Shown here in pieces: positions 8,701 to 16,366 of a DNA stretch of 64,000 bases. Made by a program: the position numbers and the translations under genes. Source of the DNA: MED-G105 sp965263305 (GTDB taxonomy: Bacteria > Pseudomonadota > Alphaproteobacteria > Caulobacterales > Parvularculaceae); contig OZ253666.1 of assembly GCA_965263305.1 (NCBI GenBank), positions 1,116,001-1,180,000 on the forward strand, given 5' to 3'. The stretch's first letter is position 1. Each line of letters opens with the position of its first letter. The notes beneath the pieces are model-generated. The model saw only the letters and a program-made list of their open reading frames with translations. It was not told the DNA's origin and ran no database searches.

Positions 8701-9164
8701 TGGCGCTTGAAGAATTGTTATCACAGTCAGCAATTACCCCTTCCCTGCACGCACGGTGCAAGCGTGAAGCATTGAGCGCTTTCGCGTCGAAAGCAGCTGA
8801 ACTAATTGACGTCGACGGCCCAGCCGTCGAACAGGCGCTGATGGAGCGGGAGGCCCTCGGATCGACAGGAGTCGGCCATGGCGTCGCCATCCCCCATGGC
8901 AAGGTCGCGGGGCTCGAACGCATTGTCGCATTGTTTGGAAAGCTAGATAGCCCGCTCGATTTTGACGCCGTGGACGGCGAACCCGTCGATCTGGTATTTG
9001 TGCTTCTCGCGCCCGAGGAGGCTGCGGCGGGCCATCTGAAGGCCTTGGCGAAAGTCTCTCGCCTTCTTCGCGACGAAAAGGTGAGAGAGGCCCTGAGAGG
9101 CGCAGAAACGGCCGAAGCGCTTTACGCCGTCATGACCGAATCCGAGCGGTCCCACGCCGCTTAA
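8700..9164 (+). CDS. ptsN: PTS IIA-like nitrogen-regulatory protein PtsN (EIIA-Ntr)
   Basis: EIIA-Ntr is the terminal phosphoacceptor of the PtsP-NPr-PtsN relay. In alphaproteobacteria this relay influences potassium transport, the stringent response and PHB metabolism. The 154-residue protein is one PTS EIIA type-2 domain. The phosphorylated histidine is H66 in GVGHGVAIPHGK, and the LDFDAVDGEPVDLVFVLLAPE stretch is typical. It closes the rpoN-hpf-ptsN group. No other PTS gene lies in the window. Confidence 0.95.
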   Translation: MALEELLSQSAITPSLHARCKREALSAFASKAAELIDVDGPAVEQALMEREALGSTGVGHGVAIPHGKVAGLERIVALFGKLDSPLDFDAVDGEPVDLVFVLLAPEEAAAGHLKALAKVSRLLRDEKVREALRGAETAEALYAVMTESERSHAA

Positions 9165-9243
9165 CGCGCCTTTCGAGATACCCTAAAAATCGATGAAAAA
9201 GTCGGTCGACCGCCCAAATCGGGTCGGAACGCAACCAGTATCG

Positions 9244-9540
9244 TTAATGAACGCTCACCGGGTTCATTTCGTGCTGGCGGGCGGCAGCAAACGCGAGCGC
9301 CCGGTCTCCAACAAGGGCAATGCGCTCCCCGCTGGAGGAATGAACCGAATAGAGAATGGCGTCCTCAGGGAGATCGACAATGATGTCTCCCTCGTCGTCC
9401 AGTAGTTCATCAGCGACGTCCCGAACACTGACAGCGCGCACATAAACGAGCTTTTTGCCACCGAGCGCGGCCAGCTCTTTCACAGACATGGTCGGATCCA
9501 TGCCTTGTTCGTCAATTGCATATTCTTTGTAATCGGCCAT
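9244..9540 (-). CDS. DUF1150 family protein
   Basis: This 98-residue protein matches DUF1150, a small alphaproteobacterial family of unknown function often encoded near small heat-shock proteins. The ATG at 9540 is chosen over a frame extending to 9573 because it gives the usual start MADYKEYAI and has GGAG upstream at suitable spacing. Visible features are SVKELAALGGKKLVYVRAV, an acidic DDEGDIIVDLPEDAILYSVH segment and a C-terminal ALVGDRALAFAAARQHE helix. It is monocistronic and convergent with ptsN. Confidence 0.8.
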   Translation of the reverse strand: MADYKEYAIDEQGMDPTMSVKELAALGGKKLVYVRAVSVRDVADELLDDEGDIIVDLPEDAILYSVHSSSGERIALVGDRALAFAAARQHEMNPVSVH

Positions 9541-9775
9541 GGGGTCGAAAACTCCGGTCCTGCGGGTCTGCACAATAGTAGCCAGGCAATGCCTAGAAAA
9601 TTGTGAAGAAAATCACAGTCAATACGTTTAATCGGTGCGGACGGATGTGCGCGGAAAATGGACTTGGGGGTTACGCATAAAAATCAACATAGGTGGATAT
9701 TATAACATTTCAATGTGCGCTTCCGAAAAGATTTCCAGGGACCGGCAATCTCTCTCAACAGTGAAGAAACGAGAT

Positions 9776-10771
9776 CTAAGGGGCCTGGGTTCCAAGGCAA
9801 AGCGCTAATACATCAGGATCGATGTTGCCGCCGGATAGCGTCACCGCGACATTTTTGCCCTGAGCGTCGAAATGCCCCGCTAAGATCGCCGCGAGCGCAA
9901 CCGCCCCGCCGGGCTCCACGATCAATTTCAAGCGTTGGGCGGCGAAGGATACAGCCGCTTTCACCTGCTCTTCAGAGATCACGAATGCGCCTTTGGCGTA
10001 TTGTTTCAAAATGGGAAACGTCAATTCCCCGGGGCTTGGCGTTGCTATGGCGTCGCACAGGGTTTTTCGGGAGATATCCGCCTCGACGCGATCGCCCTTC
10101 TCAAGGGAGCGCGCCGTATCGTCGTACCCCTCTGGTTCGGCGATATAGATCGCCGTTTTGGGAGAGACGACTGATAGACCGAGGGCGCAGCCGGACGCGA
10201 ACCCGCCGCCGCCGCAACAGACGATCATCGCATCCAACGACACGCCCGCAGCTTGGGCTTGTTCAACTGCTTCTAGCGCCGCCGTCCCCTGGCCTTCAAT
10301 GATATGCGGATGATCGAAAGACGGCGCGATAATGGCCCCGCGCTCCCGCGCTATTTCATAGGCGATCGCTTCTCGGTTATCTTTATACCGATCATAGGCA
10401 ACAATTTCAGCGCCGAGCGCACGCACCGTATCAGCCTTAATCGCCGGCGCGTCCGCGGGCATGACGATCACCGCCGGGGCGCCGACCATTTTCGCCGCAA
10501 GGGCAATGCCTTGCCCATGATTGCCGGACGACCAGGCGACAACGCCGCCAGCCCGTTCCTCGGCCGTCAATTGCGACATGAGGTTATACGCGCCGCGAAA
10601 CTTAAACGCCCCGCAATGCTGTAAGTTTTCCGCCTTCAAAAAGATGCGCCCACCGGCGCGTTCATTGAGAAACGCGTTTTCGAGCAAAGGGGTTTTCACC
10701 GCTTTACCCGCAAGTCGTTCAGCAGCAGCAAGGACGCCATCACTGGTGGGGGCGGTATCCAAAAGCGACAT
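9776..10771 (-). CDS. PLP-dependent threonine/serine dehydratase family enzyme
   Basis: This fold type II PLP enzyme probably deaminates threonine or serine to a 2-oxo acid and ammonia. K57 in CGAFKFRGA is the expected Schiff-base lysine, SSGNHGQGIA is the substrate loop, and CCGGGGFASG is the phosphate-binding glycine loop. At 331 residues it lacks the C-terminal ACT-like regulatory domain of biosynthetic IlvA. It is therefore closer to catabolic TdcB, serine racemase or hydroxyaspartate dehydratase, and sequence alone cannot choose among these. It lies 58 nt downstream of uppP on the same strand. Confidence 0.85.
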   Translation of the reverse strand: MSLLDTAPTSDGVLAAAERLAGKAVKTPLLENAFLNERAGGRIFLKAENLQHCGAFKFRGAYNLMSQLTAEERAGGVVAWSSGNHGQGIALAAKMVGAPAVIVMPADAPAIKADTVRALGAEIVAYDRYKDNREAIAYEIARERGAIIAPSFDHPHIIEGQGTAALEAVEQAQAAGVSLDAMIVCCGGGGFASGCALGLSVVSPKTAIYIAEPEGYDDTARSLEKGDRVEADISRKTLCDAIATPSPGELTFPILKQYAKGAFVISEEQVKAAVSFAAQRLKLIVEPGGAVALAAILAGHFDAQGKNVAVTLSGGNIDPDVLALCLGTQAP

Positions 10772-10829
10772 ACGCGTTATCCTATTTTCTCTTTAAAGGA
10801 ATCCATCCGTTTACACTCTATTTCCACTC

Positions 10830-11642
10830 TCAAGCGGCGAGTTGGTTAGCAAACAACAACAGGACAACGCCGAAAATAAGGCGATAAATGACAAAGGGCG
10901 TGAAACTGACCGAACGGGTCAACCGGATGAACACCGCTATCGTCGCGTAGGCCACCAGAAACGATAAGACGGCCATCACGCCGGCGGCCGCCATGGTCGC
11001 CTCTACACCGTCGGACACCATTTTCACCGTGGCAAAAAGGCCGAGGGCGGCGATGGTGGGAATGGCGAGCAACATGGAAAAACGCGCTGCTTCGGTCCTT
11101 GACCATCCAAGGTACCGCGCCGCCGTCATGGTCACCCCAGACCGGCTGGCGCCCGGGATGATCGCCGCCATTTGCGCAACGCCGATGGTCATCGCTTCAC
11201 GCCAGGTGATCCGCTCAAGGCCTTCTTGCGCCGATGGCGAACGATCACTGTGCCAGAGCAATACGCCGAAGATAATGCTGGCGGCCCCCAACACATAAGG
11301 GGAGCGCAGCGCATCAATGGCGCCTGTGACGGCCAACACAAATCCAAACACCAAGGCCGGTAACGACGCCACGGCGATGATCAACAACAGCCGACGATCC
11401 GCACTCGCCCGGTTGCGCAGAATATCAAGGGCGCCGCGCCACAACATCGCTGTCTCAGCCCGAAAATACAAAAGCACCGCGAACAGCGTGCCCACATGGC
11501 CTGCGATATCAATCAGCGGCCCCTGGTCGGCCCAACTCTCCACCAGAAGCGGCGCCAAGATGAGATGGGCCGATGAAGAAATGGGCAGGAACTCCGTCAC
11601 CCCCTGCACAAGGGCGAGAACAATGAGTTGAACAAGAGGCAT
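10830..11642 (-). CDS. uppP: Undecaprenyl-diphosphate phosphatase
   Basis: UppP/BacA recycles the C55 lipid carrier of cell-wall and LPS synthesis by dephosphorylating undecaprenyl diphosphate, and its overexpression confers bacitracin resistance. The 270-residue polytopic protein carries both family motifs: QGVTEFLPISSSAHLIL near the N-terminus and PGASRSGVTMTAARYLG around residues 160-175. About eight hydrophobic segments are visible. The length is normal. Confidence 0.95.
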   Translation of the reverse strand: MPLVQLIVLALVQGVTEFLPISSSAHLILAPLLVESWADQGPLIDIAGHVGTLFAVLLYFRAETAMLWRGALDILRNRASADRRLLLIIAVASLPALVFGFVLAVTGAIDALRSPYVLGAASIIFGVLLWHSDRSPSAQEGLERITWREAMTIGVAQMAAIIPGASRSGVTMTAARYLGWSRTEAARFSMLLAIPTIAALGLFATVKMVSDGVEATMAAAGVMAVLSFLVAYATIAVFIRLTRSVSFTPFVIYRLIFGVVLLLFANQLAA

Positions 11643-11769
11643 GGGCGGTGAATTCTCTTTCGCGGGTGCGCCCTAACGGATGACGGGCGCCGATATCAAT
11701 TGTTATAGCGGTGTTTGGTTAAGCACTTTAGCGCTGTTCTCATAACCGCGCCTATAACCCTCAACAATG

Positions 11770-12327
11770 TCAAAATTCTAACTCTTGCTGGGCGCCGCCC
11801 GATTGGCTGCGTAGAGCGCCTTCATGGCGCAACAGCCATTCCTTGCGCTTCACACCGCTGCCATAGCCGACCATTTTGCCGTTAGCCCCGATGACCCGGT
11901 GGCAGGGGACGACAATGGCGATGGGGTTTGCGTTGTTCGCCATCCCGACCGCGCGCATGGCGCCCGGCTTTTTAAGCTGGCCGGCGATGTCGCCATAGCT
12001 GCAGGTTGTCCCAACAGCGATCTCGCAGAGCGCCGCCCAAACGGCCCTTTGAAACGGTGTCCCCGGCAAGGCGATGGGAAGATCATCAATAACCTCTAGG
12101 CGCCCCTCGAAATAGGTCGTCAGCGCGGAGGCCAGCCATGGCGGCGCGGGGCGATCCTGCCTATCGGCATTGGGATAGTACCGATCGAGGGAATAAAAAT
12201 CGGCGCGCCCGGTCTCGACCCAATCAAGGGATCGAAGGGCGCCCGCCCCATCGACGCTGATCGCCATATCGCCGATGGGCGAGGGAAGTTTATCAGTATA
12301 AAAAACAAGCGGGCCGGGGTCGGCCAT
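11770..12327 (-). CDS. ogt: Methylated-DNA--protein-cysteine methyltransferase
   Basis: This is a suicide repair enzyme that transfers the methyl group of O6-methylguanine to its own cysteine. The 185-residue protein has the diagnostic VVPCHRVIG motif (active-site Cys in PCHR) preceded by the DNA-binding helix region (GTTCSYGDIAGQLKKPGAMRAVG). The N-terminal half is the shorter, Ogt-like domain, without the AraC-type/AdaA zinc domain of Ada. It lies just downstream of the gamma-glutamyltransferase on the minus strand (23-nt gap). Confidence 0.93.
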   Translation of the reverse strand: MADPGPLVFYTDKLPSPIGDMAISVDGAGALRSLDWVETGRADFYSLDRYYPNADRQDRPAPPWLASALTTYFEGRLEVIDDLPIALPGTPFQRAVWAALCEIAVGTTCSYGDIAGQLKKPGAMRAVGMANNANPIAIVVPCHRVIGANGKMVGYGSGVKRKEWLLRHEGALRSQSGGAQQELEF

Positions 12328-12350
12328 AGGCGTGACGCTTCTTTTATCCG

Positions 12351-14129
12351 TTACTTTTCTTCACCCGTTTCAAACACGAAGGACGCGCCGCGGCCCCGTG
12401 GATCGTGGGACGCTTCAACCTCGCCACTCTCACCAACCGTAATGGCGTGCACATCGCCATACCGATCACGGAGGGAAATTCTGTAGCCCATGTCTTCCAG
12501 CGCCGTTTTCACCTCATCGGCCTTTTCGATGCGTCTCTCAAAAAAGATCGAATCTTTCGGCAGGAGCTGGTGGTGGAACCGGCCACTCGAGACCGCGCCT
12601 TCCGCATCAAGACCATAGTCGAAATGATTGACCACCGCCTGAAAAACGGATGTGAAGATCGTCGGTCCGCCGGGCGTGCCAACCACCATCGCGACATCGC
12701 CATCTTCCAACACCACCGTCGGGGTCATGGAAGAAAGCATGCGCTTGTTCGGCGCGATGGCGTTCGCTTCCGCGCCGACAACGCCATAGAGATTGGGCGC
12801 GCCAGGCTTTGCGGAAAAATCGTCCATCTCGTTATTGAGAAGATAGCCGGCGCCTTCAACGACAACGCCTGAGCCAAAGCTGGCGTTCAGCGTGGTTGTC
12901 ACCGAGGCCGCATTCCCATGCTGATCAAGGATCGAGAAGTGGGTCGTCTGTTCGCTTTTGTCGTAAGAAAGCCCAGGCTTCACCTCTTCCGTAACGGAAA
13001 TGGCTTCCGAATTAACCTCACCCGCCCGCTTTTCCGCGTAGGCGCGAGAGGTGAGTTTTTCCGTCGGCACATCATAAAAATCCGGATCGCCCAGATATTC
13101 CGCCCGGTCGGCGAAGACGCGCTTTTCCATCTCCGCAATGAGGTGGACATATTGCGCGCTGTTATGGGGAACGCCATCGAAATCCGATGCCAGGGTGTCT
13201 TTCATTTGCAAGAGCTGCAGGAGCGCAATGCCGCCGGAGCTTGGCGGCGGGGCGCTGATAATCGTGCGGCCCTTCCATGTGGCGGTCAACGGCGCGCGCC
13301 AGACGGCTTTGTAATTTTTGAGGTCGTCCTCGCTAATCAGCCCACCGATTTTTTCCATATAGGCGGCGGTGAGGCGGGCCGTCTCACCCTCATAGAACTC
13401 ATTCGGCCCTTCATCGGCGATGCGCTGGAGGGTGGCGGCAAGTTCCGGCTGGACGAAACGCTCACCCGCTTTAGCGTTATAGTACGTCGCGAAGTTGACC
13501 TCATCACCGTAGAACTCTGACTTGCCTTTGATGCGCCGCGCCAAGGCTTCCGGCACGACGAATCCGTCCCGCGCCAAGGCGACCGCCGGCTCGATCAGGC
13601 GTTTCCATGGTAACGTACCGTATTTCGCATGGGCGTCCGCCATGCCGCGCACTGCGCCGGGCACGCCAGCGGCGAGAGGCCCGACCTGGGAGCGACGGGA
13701 GACGAACTCGCCATTTTCATCCAGATACATATCGCGATTGGCCGTGCCAGGCGCGGTCTCGCGGTAGTCGATGAAATCGGGCGCGCCATCCATCACGAGG
13801 GTCATGAACCCGCCGCCGCCAATATTGCCAGCCTCTGGCAGGGTCACGGTCAAAACGAAAGACGCCGCCACCGCCGCGTCGACGGCGTTGCCCCCCTCTT
13901 CTAAGACAGCGCGGGCCGCTTCCGCCGAATGAATGTCCGGCATCGCCACGGCGGCGTTTGAGAGATCTTCGCTGGCCGCGGAGGCGTCTTCAACGGCAGG
14001 CGTGGCGTTGGACGCGCTATCGGGCGCGGGCGCCCCGCCGCCGCATGCGGCAAGCCCCACCCCCATAATCAAGGCGATCAACGCTGGGCGAGCGCCCGTC
14101 ATGAACAGCGGAAGTGCTTTTTGAGACAT
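12351..14129 (-). CDS. ggt: Gamma-glutamyltransferase, predicted lipoprotein
   Basis: GGT cleaves or transfers the gamma-glutamyl group of glutathione and matures by autocleavage. The N-terminus is a lipoprotein signal: a hydrophobic core ending in the lipobox LAAC at about residue 29, followed by a Gly/Ala/Ser-rich linker. The large-subunit signature AARAVLEEGGNAVDAAVAA follows, with RETAPG as the substrate-binding arginine region. Autocleavage should occur before Thr395 in EQTTHFSILDQHGNA. The oxyanion Gly-Gly is in GTPGGPTIF. At 592 residues the length is typical. Lipid anchoring instead of free secretion is a modest peculiarity. Confidence 0.93.
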   Translation of the reverse strand: MSQKALPLFMTGARPALIALIMGVGLAACGGGAPAPDSASNATPAVEDASAASEDLSNAAVAMPDIHSAEAARAVLEEGGNAVDAAVAASFVLTVTLPEAGNIGGGGFMTLVMDGAPDFIDYRETAPGTANRDMYLDENGEFVSRRSQVGPLAAGVPGAVRGMADAHAKYGTLPWKRLIEPAVALARDGFVVPEALARRIKGKSEFYGDEVNFATYYNAKAGERFVQPELAATLQRIADEGPNEFYEGETARLTAAYMEKIGGLISEDDLKNYKAVWRAPLTATWKGRTIISAPPPSSGGIALLQLLQMKDTLASDFDGVPHNSAQYVHLIAEMEKRVFADRAEYLGDPDFYDVPTEKLTSRAYAEKRAGEVNSEAISVTEEVKPGLSYDKSEQTTHFSILDQHGNAASVTTTLNASFGSGVVVEGAGYLLNNEMDDFSAKPGAPNLYGVVGAEANAIAPNKRMLSSMTPTVVLEDGDVAMVVGTPGGPTIFTSVFQAVVNHFDYGLDAEGAVSSGRFHHQLLPKDSIFFERRIEKADEVKTALEDMGYRISLRDRYGDVHAITVGESGEVEASHDPRGRGASFVFETGEEK

Positions 14130-14175
14130 AGGACGGGCCCTCTTAAACCAATGACTTGAGCGTTAAAAAATTATC

Positions 14176-15660
14176 TTACACCGCCCACCAGTTCGCCGGG
14201 CGGGCGTTGAAATTAGCGGCTTCTTCCAGCGCGTACATTCCCTTGAACATCGTCTCCTCGTCAAAGGGTTTCGCGAGAAGTTGAAGACCTAGGGGCAGCC
14301 CTTGCGGGTCAAGCCCGGCCGGCACCGAGGCGCCCGGCAACCCGGCGAGGTTCGCCGTCACCGTGAAGACGTCGTTCAGATACATCTCAACCGGATCGGC
14401 CTGTTTTTCGCCAAGGCCAAACGCCGCCGACGGCGTTGACGGCGTCATGATAAGATCCACGCTTTTGAACGCCTCAACGAATTCATCAAAAATGCGCTTG
14501 CGGACTTTCTGCGCCCGCAAATAGTAAGCGTCGTAGTACCCAGCCGATAGAACGTAAGCCCCAACCAGAATACGCCGCACAACCTCGTCGCCGAAACCTT
14601 CCGCACGGGTATTATCATAGAGGGTTTGAATGTCGTCGAATTCCGACGCCCGCAACCCATAGCGTACGCCATCATAGCGGGCGAGATTTGACGAGGCCTC
14701 CGCCGGCGCCACGATATAATACACCGGCAGCGCGTATTTCGTCAGCGGCAGGGAGATATCCACGATCTCGCACCCGGCGGCGCGCATCCAGTCGATGCCC
14801 TGGCGCCAAAGGGCGTCAATCTCAGGGGGCATGTTATCGAGGCGGTATTCCTTCGGGACGCCGATTTTTAGACCCTTCACCGACTGCCCAACCGCCGCTT
14901 CATAATCGGGCACCGCACGATTGATGGAGGTGGAATCCTTCGGGTCATGCCCCGCCATGGAGCGCAGCATGATCGCCGCATCCCGCGTTGTCTGGGCGAT
15001 GGGCCCCGCCTGATCGAGGGATGACGCGAACGCCACGACGCCCCAGCGCGAACAGCGGCCATAAGTTGGTTTCACGCCCACGGTGCCGGTCACGGCGGCG
15101 GGCTGGCGGATGGAGCCGCCCGTATCCGTCGCCGTCGCCGCGGCGCATAACCGCGCTGACACGCTGGCCGATGACCCGCCGGACGACCCGCCGGGGGTCA
15201 GTTGCGTATTACCGCCATCATTGCGCCGCCAGGGGTTGATCACCGGTCCGTAAAAGGATGTTTCGTTGGACGAGCCCATGGCGAATTCATCAAGGTTCAG
15301 CTTGCCCAGCATCACCCCGCCATCGCGCCACAGATTGGCCGACACGGTCGATTCATAGGTCGGGTGGAACCCGTCGAGAATATGGGACGCGGCGGTCGTC
15401 AACACCCCTTCGGTGCAGAACAAATCCTTGATGCCGAGGGGCACCCCTTCCAGGGGCCCGCCCTCGCCCTTCGCGAGCTTCTCGTCGGAGGCTTTCGCCA
15501 TCGCCCGCGCCTTTTCTGGCGTGTTGGTGATAAAGGCGTTCAGGGAGGCGGCTTTTTCGATATTCGCCAGATAAGCGTCCGTCGCCTCGAGGGAGGACAC
15601 TTTCTTCTCACGGAGGTTATCGCGCAGATCGGCAAGGGTTAGGTCAGTGATATCGGTCAT
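14176..15660 (-). CDS. gatA: Asp-tRNA(Asn)/Glu-tRNA(Gln) amidotransferase subunit A
   Basis: GatA supplies ammonia from glutamine to GatB for transamidation of misacylated Glu-tRNA(Gln) or Asp-tRNA(Asn). The amidase-signature Ser-cisSer-Lys triad is visible: Lys in GVPLGIKDLFCTEG, and the serines in TPGGSSGGSSASVSARLC and ATDTGGSIRQPAA. The 494-residue length is normal. It begins 11 nt after gatC, with which it forms an operon. gatB is not in the window. Confidence 0.96.
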   Translation of the reverse strand: MTDITDLTLADLRDNLREKKVSSLEATDAYLANIEKAASLNAFITNTPEKARAMAKASDEKLAKGEGGPLEGVPLGIKDLFCTEGVLTTAASHILDGFHPTYESTVSANLWRDGGVMLGKLNLDEFAMGSSNETSFYGPVINPWRRNDGGNTQLTPGGSSGGSSASVSARLCAAATATDTGGSIRQPAAVTGTVGVKPTYGRCSRWGVVAFASSLDQAGPIAQTTRDAAIMLRSMAGHDPKDSTSINRAVPDYEAAVGQSVKGLKIGVPKEYRLDNMPPEIDALWRQGIDWMRAAGCEIVDISLPLTKYALPVYYIVAPAEASSNLARYDGVRYGLRASEFDDIQTLYDNTRAEGFGDEVVRRILVGAYVLSAGYYDAYYLRAQKVRKRIFDEFVEAFKSVDLIMTPSTPSAAFGLGEKQADPVEMYLNDVFTVTANLAGLPGASVPAGLDPQGLPLGLQLLAKPFDEETMFKGMYALEEAANFNARPANWWAV

Positions 15661-15671
15661 GATCTTATTTT

Positions 15672-15971
15672 CTATTCCACGACCTTCGGCACGAGGAAAA
15701 AGTTGTCTTCGGTTTTGGGTGCGTTGGCGACGATTTGATCGGGCTTACCGCCCCCCGTCGGTCCCTCAGCCAGGGCGTCTTCGCGCAGCGGCAGGGAGAC
15801 ATCGACGGTGGAGGCCATCGCCTCGACCCCCTCAACATCGACCTCGTTCAATTGCTCGATCCACCCGAGAATGCCGGTCAGCTGGTCGGCTAGCGGCGCC
15901 AACCGCTCTTCGGGCACCGCGATACGGGCGAGTTTGGCGACCTTGCGCACAGTTTCCTTGTCTACGGACAT
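15672..15971 (-). CDS. gatC: Asp-tRNA(Asn)/Glu-tRNA(Gln) amidotransferase subunit C
   Basis: GatC is the small belt-like subunit that stabilises GatA-GatB. The 99-residue protein shows the expected VRKVAKLARIAVPEERL helix, the ILGWIEQLNEVDVEGVEAM segment, and the C-terminal LREDALAEG...IVANAPKTEDNFFLVPKVVE. It starts at ATG 15971 and directly precedes gatA. It is divergent from the accessory gene at 16367. Confidence 0.95.
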   Translation of the reverse strand: MSVDKETVRKVAKLARIAVPEERLAPLADQLTGILGWIEQLNEVDVEGVEAMASTVDVSLPLREDALAEGPTGGGKPDQIVANAPKTEDNFFLVPKVVE

Positions 15972-16366
15972 GAAGACCCTTTTAGGTTGACGTCAAATCG
16001 AAAAATTAGTCGCCAGCCCTAACAACGCTTCGCCTAAGCCGCAAGGGCGGGGATGGGGGTGGGGGATTTGGGAAGTGAGCTCAAAGCCAATTTCTAGCCA
16101 GAAGACGACATTGCGATTGATTTGGCGAATGACCGGTTTGGAGCAGCTTATTGCCGATGCCATGAGCAGCTTAGTCGGGCGAGTATAAACCGTTCCGAAA
16201 ATCGCGACTTAAACAAATAAATCTCACTGAGAGCGACTGATGGTCTGTAGGAACAGCTTCGGCAGTTATGGGAACAAACTCCTGATTTACATGGTAGACA
16301 AAGCCTTCCCAAAATAGTTACACAAATGCTAGAGAACGCAAAAACGTTCGAGGGTGGGGGTTCGCT
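15972..16366. other. Intergenic region between gatC and the NlpC/P60-like ORFan
   Basis: This 395-nt divergent region must hold the gatCA promoter and that of the gene at 16367. It contains a G-rich stretch at 16044-16074 and otherwise drops to the lower GC of the following gene. I see no convincing ORF, tRNA or repeat. It probably marks the edge of acquired DNA, because the ruvX gene often found near gatC in related genomes is displaced to 20.3 kb. Confidence 0.4.
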
